Source: CAZBNB01 sp964493245
GTDB lineage: Bacteria; Pseudomonadota; Gammaproteobacteria; Legionellales; Legionellaceae
Length of the DNA stretch: 63,332 bases
NCBI GenBank assembly: GCA_964493245.1
Contig: CAZBNB010000015.1
Span: 1 to 63,332 of the forward strand
Direction of reading: 5' to 3'
The notes below the pieces were generated by a model. It was given only the letters and a program-made list of their open reading frames with translations, was not told the DNA's origin and ran no database searches. Below, in pieces: positions 8,060-17,221 of this stretch; the stretch's first letter is position 1, and every line of letters starts with the position of its first letter. A program made the position numbers and the translations under genes.

Positions 8060-9375
8060 AGTGTCACATCATATTCTAGCGATAAAATTTCACCGAATTC
8101 ATTTTTAGCACGGATAATGTAAGCACCCGACATTAAAGCTAAGCTTATCGGTTGTTTTTTTGTTATTAAAAAACGATCGATTGGAACACTATCTGTGCCT
8201 TCATTTTGTTTAAATGCTTCGATAACACAGGGGAAAGCATTTTTACAAATTTCACCCGATACAGTAAATTGTTTACGTTGCTCAATTTCAAATAACCAGG
8301 CTGGACGGTGATTTTTATAAATTGTCCTGGGCTGAAATATGATTAAATCATAGGGATTTCCTTTCTCTAGAGGTAACCAAGAAGAACCGTCACGATTCAA
8401 TAAGACGCTATTTTCTTTTAATTGGCCTGACTCAGCGACCTGCTTGAAAATAGCATTCTCATAATCACGACGACTGTGCTCAGACATGATAGTTTGATCA
8501 ATTGAAAAGGGTTCAATACCGGATAAACGTTCAAAATAAATAGCCATGGGTACCCAACCATCGCCTTCTTGCTTTGCAATGTGCCCCCACCCGGCATGAA
8601 CCAAGAGCTTTGCATTAGGCTCGATTTTAAATACACGCTCGTATAGATTTTTTGCCTGCCCCTCTTCACGGAGATTCATGCAATATTCAGGGGATGAGCC
8701 ATGAAATGGATCACAGTTAGAAGAATAATCTTCGTATGCGATGATTTGATAACCAATTTTTCGTGCTTCTCGAACCAACTCTCCATAGATAGGTTCATCC
8801 GTATAATATCCTGTTTTTAAAGACAATGGATAACCGCGCTGATTAATACCACGATCTGTCTCATCAAACGTTTCTGCGGCAAAATATTGGAAGCCTTGAT
8901 TATAAAGGTCTTGCAATAGACTTAATGTAAAGGCCCTGTGTCGGGGAGAATGATGCGCTTCGTTAATAAAAATAACCTGATGCATCTTACTTGCTTCAAG
9001 GATGGCATCTTTGGCATTTTTGAGCTGATGTTCTTCAATAACAAACTTACTCTGGCTGGACTTAGTCGATACTCCAACGTTTAGTGCCATATCTTCATGT
9101 GTTAATGCTTTTTCTTGTAATCCTAAAAAAGACTCATAATCAGCGAGGAGACCGTAATAGATGATAGGCACGCTCTCATAAGTTGCTCGATTCTCGCGTA
9201 ATTGCTTCAATACACCTAAATAATTAGCTTGCTGTCTATTGTGTTGTACAAGCTCTTGTATATCTGAGTTGCTAGCATATGCGTTTGTTATAAAAAATAG
9301 AAAGGCAAAACACCAACATAAGAGTTTTTTATGTTTCACCTGTTCTAAGCGCCATGAGTTGGATCTTTGAGTCAT
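8056..9375 (-). CDS. Secreted EreA/ChaN-superfamily-like protein
   Basis: A signal peptide (hydrophobic stretch about residues 19-34, cleavage near AYAS) precedes a domain with the EreA/ChaN/TIKI hallmarks: FINEAHHSPRHRAF with the Glu-x-x-His pair at about residues 140-145, then YFAAETF, and a later LLVHAGWGHIAKQ. Superfamily members include erythromycin esterases, haem-binding ChaN and TIKI metalloproteases, so a hydrolytic metal site is likely but the reaction is not determined. The C-terminal 120 residues form a separate beta-rich part. It overlaps both neighbours by four bases (ATGA), sitting between a choline-kinase-like gene and an S41 gene in one operon. Confidence 0.7.
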   Translation of the reverse strand: MTQRSNSWRLEQVKHKKLLCWCFAFLFFITNAYASNSDIQELVQHNRQQANYLGVLKQLRENRATYESVPIIYYGLLADYESFLGLQEKALTHEDMALNVGVSTKSSQSKFVIEEHQLKNAKDAILEASKMHQVIFINEAHHSPRHRAFTLSLLQDLYNQGFQYFAAETFDETDRGINQRGYPLSLKTGYYTDEPIYGELVREARKIGYQIIAYEDYSSNCDPFHGSSPEYCMNLREEGQAKNLYERVFKIEPNAKLLVHAGWGHIAKQEGDGWVPMAIYFERLSGIEPFSIDQTIMSEHSRRDYENAIFKQVAESGQLKENSVLLNRDGSSWLPLEKGNPYDLIIFQPRTIYKNHRPAWLFEIEQRKQFTVSGEICKNAFPCVIEAFKQNEGTDSVPIDRFLITKKQPISLALMSGAYIIRAKNEFGEILSLEYDVTL

Positions 9376-10415
9376 TTGTACATACTCATAATTTGTGTAT
9401 CACAAGAAAGCAAAGTCTGATATTCGGTTGAACGATATTGCTCTAAAAACATGGATATTGATTGGGGCCCCCATCCAGCTCGTAATTCATCAATTGATGT
9501 TGATTCATTGCACATCGCTACTTGCAATGCAGCCCAAAGGCCATAATATAATTTGACCAATGGCGAGTAGAATTTAACGCGTTTAATTTCGTCTTTGTAT
9601 TGCTCTGAATTTGTACTGTCAAAATAATTTAAGACAAATGGAGTTTGCTGTTCTAGAGTAAGACCTAGCATCACTGCTAACATAGCCACATCATACATTT
9701 TATCGTTCATCCCAGCGTATTCCCAATCAATCATTTGATAAGCTCGACCGTGAACAGGATACTTTAGTTTGATAAAATTAGTGGGCGTGATGTCATTATG
9801 GCAAGGACTTAATTCAATTTCATATGGAAATAAATTGCTTTTTTTCTCCTGCAACTCATCGATATACTGTTTAATTCCTTCGATTAGCATTGAGGATAAG
9901 TGACCGTCAATAAAATAAGGAACAGTGCTGATGTTGTTAAACAATAGCGTATCATGCATGAGATTCAAACGAGCAAAGATGTTAAATTCATTAGCAAATT
10001 GAATGCCTGAATCATGTAATTGTTTTAGCGAAGGCAATACATGCTGTTGATGTAAATGGAATGTATCGAATTGTAACGTTTCTCCCTCAATGAAAGGTTC
10101 AACCTTACAACCTTTTAGTTCACCTTCTGAGTATGCTTCACAAATGGGAGGATATAAACCATTACTTGCAAGTTTTCTGAGTGTATCTAATTCAGCATCC
10201 CTATCAATCAAAAGATCGGAGCTTTCACCAGGGATACGAATAAAGACATTTCTTTCATTATCTTTTAATCCATGATTGGTAATCCCACCAAGATAAGATA
10301 AGGTGATTCGCTTTACTCCTGCAAAAAAACTCATCTTCTTTAAAGAGGAAATCTTCTCTTCAAGACGTTGTCTTGAAATATTAAGAGGAAGATTCTCGAT
10401 CTTGATTTTGGTCAT
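9372..10415 (-). CDS. Choline/aminoglycoside kinase-like phosphotransferase
   Basis: The protein kinase-like fold is evident from the catalytic loop CHNDITPTNF (about residue 202) and the Mg-binding IDWEYAGMNDKMYDVA (about 225), both closest to LicA/choline-ethanolamine kinases. The nucleotide-binding side has YLGGITNHG and NVFIRIPG. Choline kinases of this type feed phosphocholine decoration or lipid synthesis in the cytoplasm; another small alcohol is possible. I chose the ATG at 10415, giving MTKIKIENL; an ATG at 10457 in frame would add 14 residues. It is the first gene of a four-gene operon with ATGA overlaps. Confidence 0.82.
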   Translation of the reverse strand: MTKIKIENLPLNISRQRLEEKISSLKKMSFFAGVKRITLSYLGGITNHGLKDNERNVFIRIPGESSDLLIDRDAELDTLRKLASNGLYPPICEAYSEGELKGCKVEPFIEGETLQFDTFHLHQQHVLPSLKQLHDSGIQFANEFNIFARLNLMHDTLLFNNISTVPYFIDGHLSSMLIEGIKQYIDELQEKKSNLFPYEIELSPCHNDITPTNFIKLKYPVHGRAYQMIDWEYAGMNDKMYDVAMLAVMLGLTLEQQTPFVLNYFDSTNSEQYKDEIKRVKFYSPLVKLYYGLWAALQVAMCNESTSIDELRAGWGPQSISMFLEQYRSTEYQTLLSCDTQIMSMYK

Positions 10416-10678
10416 AAAAAAACCATAGAAAGCAATATAATTACACAATTGTAACATATTGTGATACCTAAGAAAATAAATAGGAAGTTGATCAGCGGGT
10501 CAGCTCAGATGGCTTTTCAGATATAGCCCCCCTGAGAATTGTAACAAGCTTGTTTTGAACATAATCAGAACAAGATACGGCCAGATCACTTAGCATTGCC
10601 CGCTGCTTTTTTTTAGATGGCGCGCTTTAACAACAAATCCGTCAATAAATAAACGCGATAATACCGGATTATGGCTAC

Positions 10679-10951
10679 TTACACATTTAAAATGGCAGGC
10701 CCGGTCCAAAACCCAAATGATAAGCCAGATACAATGTGGCATGGTTCAATTTGTCTTTTCTCTTTTGCTAAGTCATCCTTCGCCTTCAAAATCTGCTTAC
10801 GCTCTCGTTCGTGCAAAAAATACAGCTCAAACCAATAATCCTTGTCATAACACATGCTAATTGCCTGATGCAGTGAATTTCTCAACGCAATCTCCAGCAC
10901 TTGCAAGGCAGGATACAGCGATTGACTCAACTCAATGAAAAAAGTTGCTTA
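10679..10951 (-). pseudogene. Abi_2 (AbiD/F-like) phage-resistance gene remnant
   Basis: About 90 residues match the middle of Abi_2 abortive-infection proteins: the SLYPALQVLEIALRNSLHQA helix and HIVSGLSFGFWTG. Intact members run to about 300 residues. The N-terminal part is absent (stop just upstream) and the reading ends directly after the LSFGFW block. It lies 32 bases from the tRNA-Arg scar at 10983, consistent with truncation during an integration or excision event. Confidence 0.72.
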
Positions 10952-10982
10952 ACTAGGTTTGTGCATTTGCTTGACCACGTCA

Positions 10983-11005
10983 CTTGCCTGAGACGCCAGT
11001 TAAAT
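10983..11005 (+). repeat. tRNA-Arg 3'-end fragment, attachment-site scar 2
   Basis: CTTGCCTGAGACGCCA plus GTTAAAT matches 22 of 23 bases of 2796-2818, including the sequence beyond CCA. Only the acceptor-stem side is kept. The match outside the tRNA suggests that the flank, not just the tRNA part, was duplicated. Confidence 0.7.
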
Positions 11006-11066
11006 AAAAGACTTACTAGTTTATCTTTTTGATAAAAGGATTTTTTTGAATTTTGGTATAGCCAAA

Positions 11067-12299
11067 TTAGTTGTTAGCCAACCCCATAGATTCCGTTTTG
11101 CTTTCAGAGTGAGCTTCAGCTAATCCTGCTGGCCTAAACAAAGTCGGCATATTTCTCACTTTAAAATGAGGATATGCAACTTTATCGACTAGCTCTGTAG
11201 CCAGTCCTGTTTTATACAATACCGCATGTATGAATAAAGCCACTGCAGGGATAATAGCTAATAAAGAAAAAGCTAGAGCAGGTGCCATAGAGGAAGCTAA
11301 GGTACCGCTGAAAACCAATCCTGCTGCAATAATAAAGGCAACAAGCCCCCATTTAAATTGAGCGGCCAAAAAAGGATGATCAGCCATACAGCGTTTGATG
11401 ATGGATAGAAGACTATTAGTTTTTTCAATCGTGGCCAATACTTGACTTGGATCGCATTCCACGTGGGAGCGCTTTTGATGATCTAAATTGAAATACAACT
11501 TTCTTTCTTTTTTAGTCCTAATTATTGTGCCATGTAAAGAATGAGCCACACGATTTGCAATATCATATTTGCCAAGAGCTCTAGAGTAAGCGTTTAATAA
11601 TTTTTGTTCATTCAAAGGCTCTATGCTGGGTGAGAATTGTGTACCATGTTTTTGTAAAAATTGAACCACATGATAAAAATTGATATAATGATCCCATGCT
11701 AAAGTGTGTTGAGTACCTGAATGACATCCAGGAATAACTTCTTCCGCCACATTCGTATGCTCAGGATATAAACAGAACTCAGGGGCATGACAGAGAAAAG
11801 ATGGGAGAGGTTTATGAGGATATAGTGCTAATACACTTTTTAACTGAGGACAATCTCTGAGATCCATTGTTTTATTTGCGAGATAAATTCCCAAAACATC
11901 CAACATTGCAGTGGTTAATAAACTACCCGGCACTGGATCCATCATGACTAGATTGATTTCTAGTAGATTGGGATCGATTAGTCTGAGTTGTTTAATGAGT
12001 AACAAAGTAGCTAGCGAACCGCGGCTATGCCCACATAGATTCAACGTTACCTTTCTACCATGCCCTATTTGTTTTATGACTTCATCTGCAACTATAGCTG
12101 CTTGTTCATCTAAGCCAGTTCCGAATAATCCGCCACTAAGGGGATCTCGAACACCACAGCCGTTGAAGCCAAACTTTTTAGAATCTGAAGAATCATCTGC
12201 TGTATATTTTATAAAATCATTAATTAACCATGTGTCTTCCTCAAGCCTGTGACTTGTTCCATTAAAGTAAGCACTTATAACAAAAGACTTATCTTGCAT
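11067..12299 (-). CDS. Alpha/beta-hydrolase (lipase-like) with C-terminal membrane helices
   Basis: The N-terminal 200 residues form an alpha/beta hydrolase of DUF2235-like style: ISAYFNGTSHR at the first strand, then the nucleophile elbow LCGHSRGS with Ser92, and NLVMMDPVPGS after it. A candidate histidine is in TLAWDHYINFYHV. Two hydrophobic helices at about residues 319-365 and a short tail with EAHSESKTES follow. A host-directed phospholipase or effector is possible in a Legionellales-like genome, but no secretion signal can be proved. GGAG lies seven bases before the ATG. It stands alone between scars 2 and 3. Confidence 0.65.
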   Translation of the reverse strand: MQDKSFVISAYFNGTSHRLEEDTWLINDFIKYTADDSSDSKKFGFNGCGVRDPLSGGLFGTGLDEQAAIVADEVIKQIGHGRKVTLNLCGHSRGSLATLLLIKQLRLIDPNLLEINLVMMDPVPGSLLTTAMLDVLGIYLANKTMDLRDCPQLKSVLALYPHKPLPSFLCHAPEFCLYPEHTNVAEEVIPGCHSGTQHTLAWDHYINFYHVVQFLQKHGTQFSPSIEPLNEQKLLNAYSRALGKYDIANRVAHSLHGTIIRTKKERKLYFNLDHQKRSHVECDPSQVLATIEKTNSLLSIIKRCMADHPFLAAQFKWGLVAFIIAAGLVFSGTLASSMAPALAFSLLAIIPAVALFIHAVLYKTGLATELVDKVAYPHFKVRNMPTLFRPAGLAEAHSESKTESMGLANN

Positions 12300-12520
12300 C
12301 GCGTAACTCCAATTTTATTTTGGTCTGAAATTTAACACATCGATCTTGTTATATCAAATTATTGGCCTAGAAAAGGAACACAATGCTCTCTGTCTTTTTT
12401 TGCGTTTGATTGTATGGTAATGCATTTCTATGTAATGAAAAATTATAAAAACCCTTTGTTTATAAGGATATGACATTCATAATGATACATGGAGATACAT
12501 CAAGACCTTTATTAAATCCC

Positions 12521-12566
12521 CCTCCTAAGAGGCAGATCGCAAGTTCGAATCTTGCCTGGGACGCCA
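12521..12566 (+). repeat. tRNA-Arg(CCT) 3'-end fragment, attachment-site scar 3
   Basis: Forty-six bases from the anticodon loop to CCA match 2766-2811 with two differences. The 5' tRNA half is absent. It sits in the 308-base gap between the lipase-like gene and the kinase operon, with nothing else recognisable there except AT-rich leader DNA. Confidence 0.85.
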
Positions 12567-12607
12567 TTGATAAATAAAGATATTTTCAAAAATTTATCTT
12601 TAAATTT

Positions 12608-13624
12608 TTAAAGGTTCCCCATAAATTTTTCATCGGTTTTGAATGCTATATCCACCACACCATTAGGTTCAAACATGGCTATAAAATGTTTGTACATTTC
12701 TGACCTGTTTTCGCCTCCGGCAGTTGTTAGAAGTAAATTTTGACCAAACTCGGCAATATCTTCTACGATTCGCTCATGCCGATAATACGTCAACATTGTC
12801 ATATTTATTTCAATCTTTCCATAGCCTTTATAGAAAAGCGCCTCTTCGTGTGATTTATTCCAAACATTCGCAATACCGCCACCAATAAACATGAGGTCAC
12901 GTTCCTTGGGTGCCATGATAGGGTCATCCCAATCCACGATATAAATAGTATTATCATCCATCAATACATTGCCTCCATGAATATCCGAATGACACAACAC
13001 AAACTGGGGTGATTCATTTTGAAGAATGTTAGCTAACTGTTCTGCCCGATCTACCAATCTATGAATTGTCAGGATATTTTTCCTCATAAATTCCAGCAAT
13101 TTCAAAGCAATCTTGTCACCAGGTGGTTTAGCTTCAATATAAGCGTAAAGAGACCGAACAATTTCTCGCCATTTTGATGAATAGGCCTCTTGTCTAATCC
13201 GCTGCCTAATTGATAATGGCACATCAACCTCATGGATTGTTCTCAGCGCTTTGCCAAGCGTTAACCATTGCTCGTTCGTTAAAGTACGAGTAAAACCGTC
13301 TTGTCCTTCGATAAATGGATACAAAATCAGAGTAAAGTCATCAATGCTCTGAGTCAGATGCCCATGTATTGTTTTAACAGGAAGAATAATTTGTTGAATT
13401 CCAACCTTATGTAATAGTTCTACAACGGCAATACCCATATCGTGATGGTGACCACGTTTTAGTTTTACGAAATAAGAGGATGCATCTTGTGTCTCGGCCT
13501 TATATACGGATGCATTGGTATCTGCACCCAAAGGCAGGAATGTAAGTGTAACAACTTTTATATCGTAATGGGCTTGTAAGCAATCAATAATGCGTTGATC
13601 TGAGAGGAGTTGTTTTACTAGCAT
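12608..13624 (-). CDS. aph(9): APH(9)-like spectinomycin phosphotransferase
   Basis: The protein closely follows APH(9)-Ia, first described in Legionella pneumophila, which phosphorylates spectinomycin. Shared blocks include GADTNASVYKAE, the catalytic loop LCHSDIHGGNVL (about residue 213), IVDWDDP (about 231), APKERDLMFIGGG and YYRHERIVEDIA. Its 338-aa length is about that of the family. It is the last of four kinase genes in a row on this strand (64 bases after the previous). Whether it confers resistance in its host is unknown; recognition is from memory of the family, not from a search. Confidence 0.88.
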   Translation of the reverse strand: MLVKQLLSDQRIIDCLQAHYDIKVVTLTFLPLGADTNASVYKAETQDASSYFVKLKRGHHHDMGIAVVELLHKVGIQQIILPVKTIHGHLTQSIDDFTLILYPFIEGQDGFTRTLTNEQWLTLGKALRTIHEVDVPLSIRQRIRQEAYSSKWREIVRSLYAYIEAKPPGDKIALKLLEFMRKNILTIHRLVDRAEQLANILQNESPQFVLCHSDIHGGNVLMDDNTIYIVDWDDPIMAPKERDLMFIGGGIANVWNKSHEEALFYKGYGKIEINMTMLTYYRHERIVEDIAEFGQNLLLTTAGGENRSEMYKHFIAMFEPNGVVDIAFKTDEKFMGNL

Positions 13625-13688
13625 AGTGAAAACCTTGTAATAAGCTATAGAAATTTATCGAGGTATCTGAAGCATTTGATCATCTACC

Positions 13689-14690
13689 CTAGTTATTTTC
13701 TAAAATGTTTACGATCAGTTCCGGGATGATATTTTTTAATTGAACTATCGTGTTTAATACTTGATTGACTTGCTCTATTCCTAAAGCTTTCTGTTCCGAG
13801 CTAATCATACAAGCACGTTCAATATTATAAGCCATCCAATTAATCCAATTTCCTAAAACTGCGTTAAAAGCTGCCGGAAGAATATTATTATCTACATTTC
13901 CTCCCGATGCAGAGTAAGCTTGCATCATTTTGAGGAATATATCTTTATTAAAATTCGTCGTGATACCACTCCAGTCCAAACAGGCATTGACGATTTCGTG
14001 CGTAGGATTCAGTTTGCGTGCACATTCCCAGTCAATCAAAATTGGATTATTGCTTTTATCCCATAAAACATTTTTTTGATCTAAATCTCCATGACTTACA
14101 ACAATCTGTGTTTTTAGAAGAGAAACCGTATTTTGAAATGCTGTGTTGATTGCAAGAATATCGCTTTGCAGCTCTATTAGAGCCATTGAAAAAGGACATT
14201 GGTGATGCTTAGATTTTTGGATCAACTCTATAAGGACAGCGTTCGAATGAATATCAAATTCAGGTTCAGTAATCTCTGGTACTGAAAGATTAATTGTGTG
14301 CATTTTTGCAAGGATTTTAGCAATTTTCAAAGCATAGGATTCAGAAACCATATCCCTATGGAGTGGTGCAGCATCCACCCATGGATAAATCAAAAAACCA
14401 GTACCTCCAAACATGGTGAGGTAAGTGTGATTGTGACTTATAGCGTATATGACAGGAATTCCTCGCGCAGAAAATCGAAAAGCAATCTCTTCTGTTAAAT
14501 TATAATTTTTTACGATTGCTTCATTTGCCAGATCAATATTTGGTGAAAGTTGTTTAACGGCATAAATGGCCTTTTCTGTGCGAATACACCACATTATATG
14601 CAATAATCCACCATGAATTCTTTCTGGTTCACTTATGAGAGTGCCTAGGTTAAACACATCACAAAGAGCTACAAGATGAGTATTATTCAT
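13689..14690 (-). CDS. APH-fold phosphotransferase
   Basis: A 333-aa kinase of the aminoglycoside/choline phosphotransferase fold. The catalytic loop is VSHGDLDQKNVLW (about residue 197) and the metal-binding motif is ILIDWECARKLNPTHE (about 217); the N-terminal lysine is in AIYAVKQLS. All catalytic residues are present. The substrate cannot be assigned; WECA-type motifs are common in small-molecule kinases of environmental bacteria. The ATG overlaps the upstream stop by four bases and has an AGGAG site, so it is translated with its neighbour. Confidence 0.85.
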   Translation of the reverse strand: MNNTHLVALCDVFNLGTLISEPERIHGGLLHIMWCIRTEKAIYAVKQLSPNIDLANEAIVKNYNLTEEIAFRFSARGIPVIYAISHNHTYLTMFGGTGFLIYPWVDAAPLHRDMVSESYALKIAKILAKMHTINLSVPEITEPEFDIHSNAVLIELIQKSKHHQCPFSMALIELQSDILAINTAFQNTVSLLKTQIVVSHGDLDQKNVLWDKSNNPILIDWECARKLNPTHEIVNACLDWSGITTNFNKDIFLKMMQAYSASGGNVDNNILPAAFNAVLGNWINWMAYNIERACMISSEQKALGIEQVNQVLNTIVQLKNIIPELIVNILENN

Positions 14691-15577
14691 CTGTTACTCC
14701 TGTGATCTAAAAGTACCTCACTAATGATATTCAAAGATTGTTTAGCTTCAACAGCATTTGAGTTCGTTAGATTTGCAGCGCAGATTAATGCCTTCCATAA
14801 AGTCCATGCCCGACCACGAGCCCATGTGCCAGCATCAAGATTAAGCGATGAACGAAATGCTTCGCGGCTCTCATCTTTAAATAGTGTCCATGAAATAGCT
14901 AAATCACATGCTGGATCGCCCACTGCCAACTGCCCGAAATCAATTACAGCGCTCAATTGCCCATCTGTTACCAGCAGATTCCCTACGCTAATATCACCAT
15001 GGACCCACACTGGCGAATCATACCAAATAGTCGCAAGAGCGGTTTCCCAAACTTCAGTCGCAGTATCAACATCAATTGTGTCTTTAAGGATCTCAAGTGC
15101 TTGACGCGTTCCAGCATTATAGGTTGATAGTAGACCTCCACGATAGAAACTGTGAGGGCCTGCTAATGGTCCATCAGTTGAATCAATTTGTTCTAATGCG
15201 GCAAGAAACTGCGCTAGATGGGTTGCAAAGTCTTCTAAGTTTTTTATTGGCGCAAATGCAGCAGCTTCACCTTCAAGCCAACGATAAACTGACCAGTGCC
15301 AAGGATATTCTGCTGAAGGTTTTCCTAATGCCAATGGTACTGGAATTGGTAAAGGTAACTCCGGTGCTAATTTAGGAAGCCATCGTTGTTCTTTTTCTAC
15401 TTGTAACGCATATTCAGCATCACTTGGTATGCGCACAAGCATCTCATTACCCAAATGAAAAGTTCGGTTATCCCACCCACTAAATTCTACGGGTTTAATC
15501 GTTAAATTCGCCCATTCTGGATATTGTGTGTTGATTAGTTGTCGCACGAGAGTAACGTCAATTTTGATATTGGGCAT
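14687..15577 (-). CDS. Aminoglycoside phosphotransferase family protein
   Basis: Typical APH family member of 296 aa. The N-terminal lobe shows WDNRTFHLGNEMLVRIPS and the hinge WHWSVYRWLEG; the catalytic loop is VHGDISVGNLLV (about residue 190) and the metal site VIDFGQLAVGDPACDLA (about 211). These belong to the widespread 'APH/hygromycin-kinase-like' group, often annotated as resistance genes without proof. It overlaps APH(6)-like gene by one base upstream (TAATG) and the next kinase by four bases downstream, so it is the second gene of a tight operon. Confidence 0.88.
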   Translation of the reverse strand: MPNIKIDVTLVRQLINTQYPEWANLTIKPVEFSGWDNRTFHLGNEMLVRIPSDAEYALQVEKEQRWLPKLAPELPLPIPVPLALGKPSAEYPWHWSVYRWLEGEAAAFAPIKNLEDFATHLAQFLAALEQIDSTDGPLAGPHSFYRGGLLSTYNAGTRQALEILKDTIDVDTATEVWETALATIWYDSPVWVHGDISVGNLLVTDGQLSAVIDFGQLAVGDPACDLAISWTLFKDESREAFRSSLNLDAGTWARGRAWTLWKALICAANLTNSNAVEAKQSLNIISEVLLDHRSNR

Positions 15578-16446
15578 TATGAATACCTGTTAAATAGTTC
15601 AGTTAATTTTTTAAAATAAGTTTCATCGCAGTTATCCTCTAATGCCCAAACCCAAGCAAGTACAGCTTGAACATAGCACCAGTTGATAATTCGCTGCTTT
15701 GATAATTTAAGAGTTTTCGCAAATTGATTAATGCGGTTATCAATAATATCTGACGCATTATGATGCTCAAGCAGTTCCGGTATGGGATTTCGAATAAAGG
15801 CCGCAATTTCATAAGTTGGTTCACCTATCACGCCTTTAGGATCAATAACAACCCAACTGTTACCATTGTGTAAAATATTATCATGATGTAGATCGCTATG
15901 GAGCAGTACAGGCTTTGCAGAAGTTGCAAGTAACTCATCCCTTAGCCCTCTTGCTTTATGTAGAGTATCCGTTGGTATATCAAGATCTGTATCCAGCGCC
16001 ACGAGCCAATCCTTGATATGGGGCAAGCCATGATTACTAGGTATTGGGGCTTGATGTAACTGCTTTAAACATTCACCAGTGATGTGAATAGCATCATTAT
16101 CGTTTTCTGAAAAATAGGACTTCAAAGAAACGCCTGAAACGGCACGCTCTAGTAGTAGCATTCCATCATTTTCTACTAACACGCTAACCGTACCAAATCC
16201 TGCAAGGGCTTTAAGTACAAGCGCTTCTCGTTTTAAAGCATGACTATCAAGACCCAGTTTTAAGACAATAGGCTGTAAACCTTGAAAGCCGGATAACACG
16301 TAATTGTAGGTTAAATTTTTAAAAGGTTTTAAATTGGATAATCCGTAGGATATTTCTAAATGAGCGACTAGTTGGGGTAAATCAGTAAGCCATTTCTTCC
16401 CCTTTGCACCATATAAATTGATTATATTTTCTTCTAATTTTTTCAT
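15577..16446 (-). CDS. APH(6)-family (streptomycin 6-kinase-like) phosphotransferase
   Basis: The sequence fits the APH(6)/hydroxyurea-kinase family: LLHSDLHHDNILHNG (about residue 180) is the catalytic loop and VVIDPKGVIGEPTYEIAAFIRNP (about 198 on) is the family's characteristic metal-binding region with the conserved arginine-asparagine-proline. StrB-type members phosphorylate streptomycin at position 6. I start at the ATG at 16446 (MKKLEEN); upstream in-frame starts would overlap the remnant before it. It leads the four-kinase operon and follows a broken GNAT gene. Confidence 0.85.
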   Translation of the reverse strand: MKKLEENIINLYGAKGKKWLTDLPQLVAHLEISYGLSNLKPFKNLTYNYVLSGFQGLQPIVLKLGLDSHALKREALVLKALAGFGTVSVLVENDGMLLLERAVSGVSLKSYFSENDNDAIHITGECLKQLHQAPIPSNHGLPHIKDWLVALDTDLDIPTDTLHKARGLRDELLATSAKPVLLHSDLHHDNILHNGNSWVVIDPKGVIGEPTYEIAAFIRNPIPELLEHHNASDIIDNRINQFAKTLKLSKQRIINWCYVQAVLAWVWALEDNCDETYFKKLTELFNRYS

Positions 16447-16466
16447 GAAATATCTTTTGTAAACCA

Positions 16467-16735
16467 TCAAACTAAATCATCATCAACCGGTGCACCATCC
16501 CCTGGTACGACTGCTTGGTAATTATAAGTTACACCATATCCGTCAGGAATATACCCTTTCTTAATATACAATTTTTGCACACTACCATAATCGCCATATA
16601 ATCCAACGCCTAAGCCAACAACAGGACTTTGTGTCGAAGCTAATTGCTCTGCAACCTCTAATAATTGGGTACCAATTCCTTTATTAGTGAATCTATTGAA
16701 TCAGGATGATTTTTAAGTAAATCAATTTTTATCAT
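16467..16735 (-). pseudogene. GNAT acetyltransferase remnant with internal deletion
   Basis: The first 17 codons (MIKIDLLKNHPDSIDSL) and the C-terminal acetyl-CoA-binding half (NKGIGTQLLEVAEQLA, then SVQKLYIKKGYIPDG) are in different frames joined by a deletion of the middle. The end reads GDGAPVDDDLV before the stop at 16467. It is not functional. Its start overlaps the end of another broken gene, indicating that the kinase operon once extended further upstream. Confidence 0.75.
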
Positions 16736-16863
16736 GGGTTTTCATTTTCTCTATTAGTGAAGCAATTAAGATAGCTCTGAATAAGCGTATTTATTGTTTC
16801 TTTATTAAAATCTGGACAAAATCTTGGATAATCTCGATCTAAACCATAAGACCATATTTATCA
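16732..16863 (-). pseudogene. C-terminal end of a gene broken by the hicAB cassette
   Basis: An open stretch ends with WSYGLDRDYPRFCPDFNKET, about 20 further residues, and a TGA sharing bases with the next ATG (ATGA). The upstream part is missing because the hicAB unit (16864-17575) intervenes. On the far side of that unit the middle of a phosphotransferase gene is found in the same orientation, so this may be its C-terminus. Confidence 0.5.
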
Positions 16864-16895
16864 GTATTAGAAAAGCAATTTTCCAATGTTTTTTT

Positions 16896-16960
16896 GCAAC
16901 TGAATATAGTTGCGTTAAATTTAATATGCATCTATAATTTGTGTAACTAAAATTAGTTGC
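16896..16960 (+). promoter_or_regulatory. hicAB promoter with two operator palindromes (copy 2)
   Basis: Same layout as copy 1: palindrome GCAACT-GAATAT-AGTTGC (16896-16913), -35 TTGCGT (16910-16915), -10 TATAAT (16933-16938), palindrome GTAACT-AAAATT-AGTTGC (16943-16960). Both operators are unchanged, so either HicB could act on both promoters. Confidence 0.7.
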
Positions 16961-16966
16961 TTAATC

Positions 16967-17221
16967 ATGACAAAAATAGACAAACTTAAAACAAGATTTT
17001 TAAGTAAACCAAATAATTTTAAATGGGATGAGTTAAAAACATTACTCAGTGGATTAGGATATGAAGAATACAACGCTGGCAAAACGAGCGGTTCTCGTGT
17101 TCGCTTTATTCATCAAAATCATAGTGACATCATGATGCATAAACCACACCCAAGACCCGAATTAAAAGCGTATCAAATTCGACAAATTATTGAACAGTTA
17201 AAAAAGGAAGGGCTTTTATGA
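16967..17221 (+). CDS. hicA: HicA family toxin, copy 2
   Basis: The encoded 84-aa mRNA-interferase-type toxin is identical to the copy at 4840-5094, and the DNA also appears identical. It carries the same GSRVRF variant of the catalytic region. The stop overlaps the hicB start by four bases. Two identical toxins in one genome mean that each antitoxin can in principle neutralise both, unless the changes in HicB affect binding. Confidence 0.92.
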   Translation: MTKIDKLKTRFLSKPNNFKWDELKTLLSGLGYEEYNAGKTSGSRVRFIHQNHSDIMMHKPHPRPELKAYQIRQIIEQLKKEGLL

